A stretch of DNA of 63,859 nucleotides from CAYPZL01 sp964415045 (lineage in GTDB: Bacteria; Planctomycetota; Phycisphaerae; Sedimentisphaerales; Anaerobacaceae). Numbering within the stretch: the first letter of the stretch is position 1; every line of letters begins with the position of its first letter. Where the stretch lies: NCBI GenBank assembly GCA_964415045.1, contig CAYPZL010000008.1:1-63859 (forward strand), in the 5' to 3' direction. Below are positions 41,151 to 50,091 of the stretch, in pieces. The translations under genes were made by a program, and so were the position numbers. The notes beneath the pieces were generated by a model. The model did no database searches. It saw only the letters and a program-made list of their open reading frames with translations, and was not told the DNA's origin.

Positions 41151-42613
41151 CACTTCGAATCTTCCCTTTTCTCGAGGGCGCGATACGCTTGCCCGTATCT
41201 GGAGTTCTCGGGATCGAGCTGCATCGCCCGTTGAAGGGCGGCCAATGCGCCGGCCGGATCGCCGTTCACGTCGCAGGCCCAACCCAGAACAAAGTAATTC
41301 TCTGCGGTGGGGTCCAGTTCCACTACTTTCTGTGCCAGATCCCTGGCTTGCGGCAGCTTTGTTTTCGTTTGCCGATAGAGGCGAGCCAGTTCCTGGTAGC
41401 CGGACGAATGGTTTGGAGCCAGCGTGATGGCCCTCAGGAACGCTTTCTCCGCTTCCTCGAAGCGGCCCGCGCGCATCGACAGCCTTCCCAAATTCAGTTG
41501 GCAGGCCAGATTCTGAGGATCGACCTGCTCGATTCGACGGCATAACGCTATCGCTTCCGGAAGACGGTTCGTGGCTGTGTAGAAAGCGACCAGCTTCTCC
41601 ATGTGCGAAGCGTTCTCGGGGTCGAGCGCTATAGCCTTCTTGAGCATCTCTTCGATCTTCGGCCCGTTCCCTCTTGTGCGATAGAGTTCGTGGGCCTCGA
41701 CGCACAACCGGGCCAGACCCCTGGAGAAGATGGCCAGGTCGTTCTCTGTCCGGTCGTAGCGATGAATTGCCTCCTGGCGTTCGGTATCGAGTCTCTTGAA
41801 TTCAGCGAGATATCGTTTGGCGGCTTCCGTCTCTCTCAGACGAGCGCAGACGTTGTACAATCCGTAATACGCATTGACGTGATCCGGTTCGAGCTCAATC
41901 ACCTTCTCATAATTCCGTCTCGCTTTCTCGTAGTCCTGGAGATGTTGATAGGCTCGGCCCAGGAGAAAGCGGCTTAACGGCACATCGGGCCGCAGGCGGA
42001 GGTCCTTCTCAATCTCCGCAATGCTCTCTTCGTACCGGCCCAATCTCATCAGGGCGCGGGCGATGTTGTCGTGTGTCCCCGGCAGGGCGGCGTCGGTTTC
42101 GAGGGCGCTGCGCCAGAGCGAGATCGCCTCTTCGAACCGGTCGACTTCAAAGGCCGACTGGGCCAGCTTGTCATACACGTCGGCCCGCTTCGGATTCATG
42201 CGAATGCTCTCTTGCCAGAGGCGGCGGGCTTCGTCTATGTTCCCTCGTCTGCGCTGCACGTCACCCATCAACACCAGCGGCTGCTCGCTGTCGGGAAAGT
42301 CCTTCTTGAGCTGCTCGATGAGCTGCAATTCCTGGTTCTTGAGATCCGCGACTTCCTCTTCGGTGGTCAGTCCACGTTTGGAGTTCGGCTCCGACGGCGC
42401 CTCGCGGGGCCGTGGCGCAGGTGAGGCAACGGCGGGCTCATGCGTTCCTTCAGACAACAAGATTCTGACGCCGAAATACACCGCGATTCCAGCGACGACA
42501 ACGGCAACCGCGACCAGAACCCATTTGCCCCGGCCTGGTGCGGCGGCACTTCGAGCCGATGCGGTCATGCCCGCTCGAGGTCTCTTTCTTCTCGATTTGC
42601 TGCCTTTTGCCAT
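41150..42613 (-). CDS. membrane-anchored TPR-repeat protein (intact copy)
   Basis: The 487-residue protein has a basic N-terminus, then one transmembrane helix (KWVLVAVAVVVAGIAVYFGV), a Pro/Ser/Glu linker, and about nine TPRs from residue 85 to the end (ANVYxLA-type helices such as RFEEAISLWRSALETDAALP and AGALAALQRAMQLDPENSRY). TPRs would face the periplasm and scaffold protein complexes. It starts 49 nt after the large TPR/FG-GAP gene and is coupled to the CRTAC1 gene, so the three form an operon. Paralogue of the damaged gene at 26002-27330. Confidence 0.88.
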   Translation of the reverse strand: MAKGSKSRRKRPRAGMTASARSAAAPGRGKWVLVAVAVVVAGIAVYFGVRILLSEGTHEPAVASPAPRPREAPSEPNSKRGLTTEEEVADLKNQELQLIEQLKKDFPDSEQPLVLMGDVQRRRGNIDEARRLWQESIRMNPKRADVYDKLAQSAFEVDRFEEAISLWRSALETDAALPGTHDNIARALMRLGRYEESIAEIEKDLRLRPDVPLSRFLLGRAYQHLQDYEKARRNYEKVIELEPDHVNAYYGLYNVCARLRETEAAKRYLAEFKRLDTERQEAIHRYDRTENDLAIFSRGLARLCVEAHELYRTRGNGPKIEEMLKKAIALDPENASHMEKLVAFYTATNRLPEAIALCRRIEQVDPQNLACQLNLGRLSMRAGRFEEAEKAFLRAITLAPNHSSGYQELARLYRQTKTKLPQARDLAQKVVELDPTAENYFVLGWACDVNGDPAGALAALQRAMQLDPENSRYGQAYRALEKREDSK

Positions 42614-42661
42614 CGTGCCGTACTCCGGTCAAGAGGCGCTACCGACTTCTTGATTATCGGC

Positions 42662-45600
42662 TTATTCTATGCGGCGACTATTATGTTTCTGGCGATACTC
42701 CTGATGAGCTGCGTCAGCAGGATATTGTTCCTCCGTTCCGTACGGATATTTCGTCATCGCGTGGAAGGGCAGTGGCTCGACGGTATCGGGATGCGCCGAG
42801 TATAGGTCCATGTCTTTGCAATAGCTGTCGGCCTTGAGCAAAAAAGTTCGCTGGTAACCAGCGGGGACCGGGGCCAGTTCCTCGGCTGGGAAGCGGAGCG
42901 TCACTTCATCGCCCGGTCCCATAATCGCGTAGCAATCATCGGCCGCGTGCATCAGCGTCGTCACGTCCCCGTAGCGGGTGTAGTCCCCGCGCATGGTCTT
43001 CCAGGGCACGGTGCGGTCCGCCTTGCTGTAGTCATACAGATTGGGCCGGCGGCCGTCCGGCGAGTATTCCCGGGGGTAGCCCAAGAAGTGCAGATCGGCG
43101 CTGGCGACGGCAACCTCCTGTACGTACAGAGGCGCTTCGGAGGACACGTCCGCCAAAAAGAGGCGATCCCAGTAGAGCTCCATATTGGTCGAGATCCGGA
43201 TGCGCCGGTCGGTGGGGCGAATTTTTCCCGTGACGTCCAGCGTCATCGTGTGCCGGATGCCGGCCGGATAGCCTACCTCACGGAACAACTCGACCCAATC
43301 ATTGTCGCGCTGCACGTAGACGCTTGGCGCTCGCAGTCGCAGGCCCGCCTGGTCCGCCGCGAAATTCGTCGAGGAATAGCTATAGTGGACCCAGCCGTTG
43401 GCAAAAAGGACAAGACGCGCATCCGGTCGCATCGAGGCAAGGCGGTCCCCGAGATCGATCTCGATGAAGTGATCCTCGGCATACCCGACAAAGTGGGGAT
43501 CGGGTCGGGTCGGTCCGGCGTAGATGCGATCCACCTTTCCTATCGCTTCTGTGACGTCTTCGCCCCGGTGGTCTAGAGCGCGGACCGCTTCGATTTTTTC
43601 CTTTACGCAGAAGATCTCAAAGGCGGGCGGCGGCGCGTTGATCGGCATCATCTCGTTCGGATACACACTTGTACCGGCAGGATGATCCACGGCTATCAGC
43701 TTGACTTCATCCAGGAAAACGATCTCTTCGATAGGTTCGACCACCTGAAGGACGTACTCTCCGTCGCGGGGCCGCAGGTTTGGCACGGGGACGTACTCGG
43801 TGGGGTCGGGCTGAGAATAGATCCCGGGGGTGGCAAGGTAGCCGATGCCACCCATACCGCCGAAGTCGGAGATGAATTCAAAATGCGTTCCGTTCCACGC
43901 GAAAAGATGCGGGCACGAAGAGACTTTTCGCTGCACCTCCACCACTTCGACGATTTGATCGGCGGCCAGTTCAAGCTCGGCTTGAAGGACCGCATCGGGC
44001 CAGGTGATGCGCAGCCAGTCCACTTTCGCACAGGGACCGAGGCCGGCGTGGACTCTCAAGGGGCCGGAGGCCACCGGTCCCGAGGGGACACCGATTACGT
44101 GCTGTTGAGAGATCAGGCCGGTCTTGATATCCATGCGGGCCCCCACGGCGGAGCGATTCGAGCGGGATTTGCCGTCCCGTCCGCGCGTGCCCTGCAAGTC
44201 GAGCTGAATCCAGTGCCCGCCCTCGGTGAGGTTTTCGATCAGAAAGGGGGGCTTGCCGGCGGGAGCAAGGAAGAGATCACAGGCCCCGTTGCCGGTGAAA
44301 TCCGCTGCGATGCAACTGACATACCCATCGAATGTGATGGCGGCGAGCAGATTTCCGGGATCGATTTCTCGCACGTCGGTGAACCGTTTGCGCGGCCACT
44401 CGTTGACCAGCAGGGCCGGACCGCGACGGCCGTCGGGGCGCAACGCATCGGCGACCACGATATCGAGATCGCCATCGTTGTCCATGTCGGCGAACTGTCC
44501 GCCGGATGCACTTGTTTGGCCGCATCGGCGGTGGAAGTCCTCGTCCCGCTCGAAGCGGAAGTTGCCCTGGTTGAGAAACAGGTGGATGGACTCGCGCCCA
44601 AACACAAGCAGGTCGCGATCTCCGTCTCCGTCAGGATCGCCGGAGGTCGCGCCCAGAACGTCGCCCTGCAGCGCGAGTCCCATGGCTTGAGCGTCCAGGT
44701 AATGGTATTGCCAGACCCGGTCATTCACCCAGCCGACCGGTGCTGCCTCTGCGCCAAAGGCAATCAAGTCCAGGTCCCGGTCGTTGTCGAAGTCATCGTA
44801 GACGACCGCAGCTATCGCACGATCCGGCAGGGCCAGCCCCAATTTCGGGGCGATGTCCACAAAGGTGCCGTCGCGATTGTTGTTGTAGATAACGGTGGGT
44901 CGCGCTTTCGAGTCTCCGGCGCCCGGAACCGAGCCTCGTTCGCGGTGAAACGCCAGGAGGTCCAGGTCGCCGTCGCTGTCGATGTCGAGCAGTCTGGCAC
45001 CGGGCGTGGCAACATCTTCGCACGTCATGCCCTTTGGCTTAACTGGTTCCCATTTCCCGGCGTCATTGCGCGCGAAGTAGATATCCGGCCCCGCGCGTCC
45101 CAGCCAGAGATCGATACGCCCGTCGTTATCGACGTCGCCGAACGAAGGACAGATGCCGCGCGCGGTCAGGACCGGGCCTTCCCGGAGATTCCCGTCCCCG
45201 TCGTTGTGCCAGATGGACGTGGTGCCGTCGGCGTCGAGACCGGTCAGGCACACGTCGATGTCGCCGTCTTCGTCCACGTCCGCCGCCGCCACGCCGGGGA
45301 TGTCCACAGCGATCCCGCCTGCACTCCATTTCTGAGTCCGTGCGGAGATCTTTCGCAACTCAGGCGAGAAGACGACCCGTGGCGCCTGGGTTCGGGGCGG
45401 CGCCACCGGTACGCTGTCCGCCCCAAGCGCCAGGTAGTATTTTCCCGAAGTCCCGTACGTGTTGAGCACGGTGAACGTGCCGCCGGTCAGTTCAGCCTGC
45501 TTGAGGTCGCGGAAGCGCATGAAGAGATCTTTGGCTTTGTCCCGCCGGCCGGAGCGCTGATACAGCGTCGCCAGCCGATACACGGCGGAAACGAAGCCGG

Positions 45601-46225
45601 GATCGCGATCGATGATCTTCTCGAACAACGGCAGGGCCTGCTCCGTCTCGTCCAGCGCACTCAAGGTCTCCGCGTACTTGTAGGCGACGTAGGGATCGTT
45701 TGGATCGGCCTTGTGAACGAGCTGGAAACACCGGGCCGCGGCTGCATTGTCACCGAGGTGCCGGTGGTAGAGCCCCAGACAGAAACGGGCGGGCAGGTGG
45801 TTCGGGTCGTCGGCCAGAACCGTCTCAAAGCCCTGCCGGGCGCGCGACAGGTACTCCTGGGCGCCGACCTGGCCCTGGAGATTGAAATACGCCAGCGCGA
45901 GATTGAACCTGGCCGCCGTCCAATCGGGTGCGTCCTCCAGGACGGACGCGAACGCCTCAGCGGCTTCGGCGTACTTGTATTGTTCGAGCAGGGCGGCCCC
46001 GCGGTTGAAGTCCGAGAGCGTCTTGCCAAGCGATTCTGAGATTTGACCGGTCGGTCGGCCGGAAGTCTTGGGAGCAACGGTCTTCGTGCAAGAGCCGCAG
46101 GCGAGCAGGCAAGCAAGCACGACGGGCAGCAGGCAAATCCTCGCTCGAACGGCCCCGAGGACCACCGCTCGTACGGATCGCATCAGTTCGCACCAAACCA
46201 GCAGGCGTCGTTCCATCTTCATCAT
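42662..46225 (-). CDS. large lipoprotein with N-terminal TPRs, FG-GAP propeller, ASPIC/UnbV-like domain and a novel C-terminal region
   Basis: The 1187-residue protein has a lipoprotein signal (ICLLPVVLACLLACGSC). Five or so TPRs follow (about 60-255, YKYAEAAEAFASVLEDAPDW). FG-GAP blades lie at about 310-640 (ADVDEDGDIDVCLTGLD, FGDVDNDGRIDLWLGRAG, DIDSDGDLDLLAFHRERG, DMDNDGDLDIVVADALR). An ASPIC-like segment (GGHWIQLDLQGTRGRDGKSR, DWLRITWPDAVLQAE) precedes a C-terminal region of about 400 residues that starts SSCPHLFAWNGTHFEFISDF. It includes RPRDGEYVLQVVEPIEEIVF and ends with a jelly-roll-like part containing MELYWDRLFLADVSSE. The protein fuses what the next two genes encode separately (TPR and CRTAC1). 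An own promoter lies at 46297-46325. I do not know the function of the C-terminal region. Confidence 0.85.
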   Translation of the reverse strand: MMKMERRLLVWCELMRSVRAVVLGAVRARICLLPVVLACLLACGSCTKTVAPKTSGRPTGQISESLGKTLSDFNRGAALLEQYKYAEAAEAFASVLEDAPDWTAARFNLALAYFNLQGQVGAQEYLSRARQGFETVLADDPNHLPARFCLGLYHRHLGDNAAAARCFQLVHKADPNDPYVAYKYAETLSALDETEQALPLFEKIIDRDPGFVSAVYRLATLYQRSGRRDKAKDLFMRFRDLKQAELTGGTFTVLNTYGTSGKYYLALGADSVPVAPPRTQAPRVVFSPELRKISARTQKWSAGGIAVDIPGVAAADVDEDGDIDVCLTGLDADGTTSIWHNDGDGNLREGPVLTARGICPSFGDVDNDGRIDLWLGRAGPDIYFARNDAGKWEPVKPKGMTCEDVATPGARLLDIDSDGDLDLLAFHRERGSVPGAGDSKARPTVIYNNNRDGTFVDIAPKLGLALPDRAIAAVVYDDFDNDRDLDLIAFGAEAAPVGWVNDRVWQYHYLDAQAMGLALQGDVLGATSGDPDGDGDRDLLVFGRESIHLFLNQGNFRFERDEDFHRRCGQTSASGGQFADMDNDGDLDIVVADALRPDGRRGPALLVNEWPRKRFTDVREIDPGNLLAAITFDGYVSCIAADFTGNGACDLFLAPAGKPPFLIENLTEGGHWIQLDLQGTRGRDGKSRSNRSAVGARMDIKTGLISQQHVIGVPSGPVASGPLRVHAGLGPCAKVDWLRITWPDAVLQAELELAADQIVEVVEVQRKVSSCPHLFAWNGTHFEFISDFGGMGGIGYLATPGIYSQPDPTEYVPVPNLRPRDGEYVLQVVEPIEEIVFLDEVKLIAVDHPAGTSVYPNEMMPINAPPPAFEIFCVKEKIEAVRALDHRGEDVTEAIGKVDRIYAGPTRPDPHFVGYAEDHFIEIDLGDRLASMRPDARLVLFANGWVHYSYSSTNFAADQAGLRLRAPSVYVQRDNDWVELFREVGYPAGIRHTMTLDVTGKIRPTDRRIRISTNMELYWDRLFLADVSSEAPLYVQEVAVASADLHFLGYPREYSPDGRRPNLYDYSKADRTVPWKTMRGDYTRYGDVTTLMHAADDCYAIMGPGDEVTLRFPAEELAPVPAGYQRTFLLKADSYCKDMDLYSAHPDTVEPLPFHAMTKYPYGTEEQYPADAAHQEYRQKHNSRRIE

Positions 46226-46296
46226 CCTTGAGTTGCTTTAACCAGACGTTGTACAATGGCTTTTGCCCCGTGAGAGCGTGCCGCACTGCTGTTTTC

Positions 46297-46325
46297 ACGA
46301 TACGGTTTGTCCCGACTCGTGTCAA
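46297..46325 (-). promoter_or_regulatory. sigma70-like promoter for the TPR/FG-GAP operon
   Basis: TTGACA (46320-46325), a 17-nt spacer and TATCGT (46297-46302) on the minus strand, placed just downstream of the CotH gene stop (46355) and about 70 nt upstream of the start at 46225. Confidence 0.6.
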
Positions 46326-46354
46326 GCCTTGCCGTCGGCTCAATGTCCCTCGTG

Positions 46355-49300
46355 CTACCCGTCCGTGCCGGGGGAGCCAGCTTCGACGCTACCGGCCCGC
46401 CATTGGGTCGGCTCGTCCCAGGCGTCAAACGGCGCGGCGTCGTCCACGATTACCAGCGAGAAACCGGTTCCGTCCGTGACGGGGTACCAGGAGTCATCGT
46501 AGTCGAAGTCCAGAATCTTTTCGTTGTGGGCGTCCTCAAGCCGGATTCGTTCGCCGCCGTTGTCTAAGTAGCCCGCGTACTCGCCGGCGATATTGACCCC
46601 GTCGCCATAGCGCTCGGCAAACGCCGCGCGGTTCTTCACGACAAGCAGCCGCTCGCCCGCAGCCAGCGTCGTACGCATAAAAGTGAAGGCGATGCCCTTG
46701 GCGAAATGAACGCCGTGGAGGCTGATGTCCTCCGGGCCGATATTCTTCAACTCCACGTATTCGTACTCCTGGTCCGGGAAGGCGTCACCCGGCAGCGCGG
46801 GCGGGTTGTACATGATCTCGGTGACCCGCAGGAACGACTGGGGCGCGCTGGGGGCGGCCGGTGTGCTCGCCGAGGCCACGGTGATGCCCTGCCTGTCCAT
46901 TAGTTCGAGGGTCTCGCCCCGGGCCGAAAGCCGGCCGGTGTAGTCTCCCACGACGAACAGGGCCTGGCCGCCCGTGGGAGAGACGGCGCGGGCGCGAAAG
47001 GCCGGTCGGCTGGCCGCCACGTAAAGTGTGCCGACGGCGGGAATGACGGTCCCGCCGCGGAATGTGAAAATTGGAGTGGGAGAGGTAATGCCGGCGCTCA
47101 GAGTCCAGCCCGATATATCCACCGCGAAACGATTGGGATTCAGCAGTTGGATGTACTCTTCGTCCTGGTTGCCGCTGGGCGGATTGGCTTCGATGCCGCC
47201 AAAGAAGACGATCGTGCCGGGCGGCTGCGCATCGGGTATTTCTCTGGCCCCCGAGGCCAGGCCGTTGTAGAGCTGGTTCCGCCGTTCGGGGAGGTAGAAG
47301 CTTTTGATTTCTTCGGCCGCCTCAGGCAGCGACTGAGGGCAGCAGGGGGCCGTGGAGCCGTTCCCCCAGGCGTGGGAGTTCCATTTGGCGGCGTCCAGAG
47401 CGGCGTCGGGAGCGATCCGGGCCGCCAGCTCGTCGATGCGAGGCTCGTAGTGCAGTTCATCCTGCGGCGTGCCGGGCGGCTTGAGCAACTCGTCCATGAG
47501 CGTACGGATGCGGCGCAAATACATCTGACGCGTCTCCGGAGTGTTAAAGATAGCCCGCGGCAGACGATTGTTGTTGCCGATGAACAGGGGCGTGTTCGGA
47601 ATCAGGTTCTGGTCCCAGTACGTCTTCGAGCTGATCCACCGGCGTCCGAAGCTGAGGTCCACGTCCCACGGCCACATCTGCCACTCGTCGCTGCCGCCGG
47701 TATCACGGTATAAGTAGTAGTTCTTGTGGCAGCAGTCGGTATCCCCCGTGATAACGCGGGCGGCCAGGAAGTTCACGACCTGCGCCACGTCCACGTTGTC
47801 GTAGAGATACCGACGGCGGGCTTCCCCCGACAGAGAGACGCCGTTGTACAACGCCAGGAGGTCGGCGTTATCTTCGTGCTTGCGCGTTTTCTTTTCCGCG
47901 CCGCTCGTGGCGTGGCTCGGGGACGTGAACGTGTTGTACATCTTGTAGAGAGCGCCTTCGGCGTTGATCCCCATGCGAATCAGCCAGTCCTCATCGCCGT
48001 TCTCCATCGCATGGGCGGTGCCCCAGAACGCGCCGTTTTGCTGGACGCGCACGGCGAACACCCAGTGGTAGGGGCAATCCGCGTCCCGGTAGGTTTCATA
48101 GGCCAGAATGTTGCGCATCTGCGCCTTGTCGGGATAGGTGGTGAGCAGGTTGATGTCGTCGGCACGCGGCTGCCCCGGGGCCCACTTGAAATTATGGCCC
48201 GGATGGAAGTCGATGTCGTAGCTTTTCTTGGGAAACCCCCGGCTGGACTGGCCGTGGAGGTCCATTGTCACGTTGTCGTAAAACTCGCCATCATAAAAGA
48301 GGGCGCAGCGGGTGCCGGAACTGGTGTTGGCTGCGTTGGGATTCCGGACGAACCAGTGCAGTACCGGCAGGGGATGGGTCAGGCTTGGATCTTCCACGAT
48401 CGTGCCGCAGTATTCCGGAGAGTTCTCCGGATCGATGAACGCGGGGAACCGCGACACCCGCCCGACAGCATCGGCAGCCGTGATATACCAGCGCACCATC
48501 TGCCCCGCGGCAAACACGCCGGCGGGAACGTGCGTCCCATAGACACCGTCTCCAGCGGCCCCGTCGCCGCTGTTTCCGTCGTCCAGGAAGGGGACTGTCA
48601 CTTCCGGATCAAACATCACCCGGTAATGCAGTTGAGCCGCGGCCACCGGATCGAAAGTCGGGGCGATTCGGGCCGTAATCTGAAGGTCTTCATCTTCCGT
48701 CGGGACTGCCGGCTGATGTTCCGCATCGGCGATGATCGGCCCCAGGACCTTGACGCCGGCATTATTGGGGTTGCCGGGCGTCGGTGCCGGAAAGTACCGC
48801 AGCGACGGCTCTGCATCGGCGGCGATTGTGGCCAGCAGCTCCGGAAGGATCAGCAAATCGGAACTGTCTCGCCGGTTGTTCAATCCCTGTATCGCCAGCA
48901 GATTCGTCCCCACGTGGAGAAAATCGAACTCGGGGATACTGTAGTCCGTCGGTTTGACGGCTAGGCCGTCGGACCGATTGAGCGGGGCGCCGGAATTCCA
49001 CGTCTCTTTGGTTGGATCCGGGGCATTGTCCCGGGCCACCTCCTGTCCGTTGATATAGGCGATCATTCCGTCGTCGAAACGCATGCGCAGGGTCAGAGCC
49101 TTGATCGCCGAGGGATCCTCCACCTCGAAGGGGATCCGAATGTAGACGGTTTCATTCGCGCCGCGCATGGCCGAGACGTCCAGCCCGATGAGTTCCCCAT
49201 AGTCGTAGCCGACCCCGGTCGTGCCCGAGAGCCAGGCCGCATCGCCCCAGTCTTCCAGTGTCCAGGGACGCAGCGTATCCGGCCGGGGATCCGGCTCCAG

Positions 49301-49828
49301 CGCATCGTTTAGCGGCACCAGGGCCCTGGCCGGCGCGCCGGGCGCCAGGAGCACGTCCTCCACCGTGGTTCCCCTCAGGCCGTAGGAAACGTCGGGCGCC
49401 TGGATCGGATAACCTGGAAAGAACTCGGAAACCACGGTAACTCCGTCCGGGCGGACCAGCCCGAGATACTCGCCGGTCCCGCTTAGTTTAAAGTTGGTGT
49501 GCAGCTCGCCCGCCGGGTCCCGCCGATTCTTCCCGGAGGCAAAGACGATCAAATAGGCATCGCCCGCAAGCGTCACGGACGGGAATGTCCACTTGGTCAG
49601 GTTGTCGGCCTTGTCGGTCAAGAACCAGCCGTCCAGGTCCACGGCTTCAGTTCCGGCGTTGTGGATCTCGATCCAATCTTCCTCGTCGCGATCCTCGTCG
49701 TCGAGACCGTTGTCGTTTACCGCCATGAACTCGCTGATCTCAAGCATATCCTGGGCGCAGAGCGAACCGGAAAGGGCAGGGGAGACAAGGGCAACAGCCA
49801 GTACGATCGCAATGTGCGAGTATCTCAT
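46355..49828 (-). CDS. CotH-family protein kinase-like protein with three lamin-tail (LTD) domains
   Basis: The 1157-residue secreted protein has a signal peptide (residues 1-25). The first LTD lies at about 28-145 (ISEFMAVNDNGLDDEDRDEE, WIEIHNAGTEAVDLDGWFLT). A beta-rich region follows, then a CotH domain at about 480-830 with VTMDLHGQSSRGFPKKSYDI, AYETYRDADCPYHWVFAVRV, KHEDNADLLALYNGV and the WPWDVDLSFGRRW catalytic-loop region. Two further LTDs (about 900-1000 and 1040-1140) contain QDEEYIQLLNPNRFAVDISG and QEYEYVELKNIGPEDISLHG. CotH in spore formers phosphorylates coat proteins; in planctomycetes and relatives such proteins occur on the cell surface or with cellulosome-like systems. Strong promoter at 49911-49939. 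Confidence 0.88.
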   Translation of the reverse strand: MRYSHIAIVLAVALVSPALSGSLCAQDMLEISEFMAVNDNGLDDEDRDEEDWIEIHNAGTEAVDLDGWFLTDKADNLTKWTFPSVTLAGDAYLIVFASGKNRRDPAGELHTNFKLSGTGEYLGLVRPDGVTVVSEFFPGYPIQAPDVSYGLRGTTVEDVLLAPGAPARALVPLNDALEPDPRPDTLRPWTLEDWGDAAWLSGTTGVGYDYGELIGLDVSAMRGANETVYIRIPFEVEDPSAIKALTLRMRFDDGMIAYINGQEVARDNAPDPTKETWNSGAPLNRSDGLAVKPTDYSIPEFDFLHVGTNLLAIQGLNNRRDSSDLLILPELLATIAADAEPSLRYFPAPTPGNPNNAGVKVLGPIIADAEHQPAVPTEDEDLQITARIAPTFDPVAAAQLHYRVMFDPEVTVPFLDDGNSGDGAAGDGVYGTHVPAGVFAAGQMVRWYITAADAVGRVSRFPAFIDPENSPEYCGTIVEDPSLTHPLPVLHWFVRNPNAANTSSGTRCALFYDGEFYDNVTMDLHGQSSRGFPKKSYDIDFHPGHNFKWAPGQPRADDINLLTTYPDKAQMRNILAYETYRDADCPYHWVFAVRVQQNGAFWGTAHAMENGDEDWLIRMGINAEGALYKMYNTFTSPSHATSGAEKKTRKHEDNADLLALYNGVSLSGEARRRYLYDNVDVAQVVNFLAARVITGDTDCCHKNYYLYRDTGGSDEWQMWPWDVDLSFGRRWISSKTYWDQNLIPNTPLFIGNNNRLPRAIFNTPETRQMYLRRIRTLMDELLKPPGTPQDELHYEPRIDELAARIAPDAALDAAKWNSHAWGNGSTAPCCPQSLPEAAEEIKSFYLPERRNQLYNGLASGAREIPDAQPPGTIVFFGGIEANPPSGNQDEEYIQLLNPNRFAVDISGWTLSAGITSPTPIFTFRGGTVIPAVGTLYVAASRPAFRARAVSPTGGQALFVVGDYTGRLSARGETLELMDRQGITVASASTPAAPSAPQSFLRVTEIMYNPPALPGDAFPDQEYEYVELKNIGPEDISLHGVHFAKGIAFTFMRTTLAAGERLLVVKNRAAFAERYGDGVNIAGEYAGYLDNGGERIRLEDAHNEKILDFDYDDSWYPVTDGTGFSLVIVDDAAPFDAWDEPTQWRAGSVEAGSPGTDG

Positions 49829-49910
49829 TGGAAGGGCGATCCTATGCAGTCCACATCGGTAGAATAAGGCCGACAGCCGACAGAAAATCTGACCTCCAGT
49901 GTCAAAGAAG

Positions 49911-49939
49911 ATTATATCACGTCAGGGCGTCCCGATCAA
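49911..49939 (-). promoter_or_regulatory. sigma70-like promoter of the CotH/LTD gene
   Basis: TTGATC (49934-49939), a 17-nt spacer and a perfect TATAAT (49911-49916) on the minus strand, about 80 nt upstream of the ATG at 49828. The rest of the 49829-50091 spacer shows nothing else. Confidence 0.65.
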
Positions 49940-50091
49940 CATAAACCACCGGCCGCGCCCGCCCGGGCACGAGCGTACAGGATGGACTTCAGCCCATGCG
50001 CTCTGTTCGTGCGCAGGAATTGCTGCGAGATCGATCGCCACTGCGGATCCGCGGCGCAGCAGCCGGCGTTATCGAGTCATCCGGGCGAGGG

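Noticed and set aside
43682..46039. 785-codon plus-strand open frame opposite the large TPR/FG-GAP gene
   Set aside because: Low-complexity antisense of the DxDxDG repeats; no signal, motif or start context.
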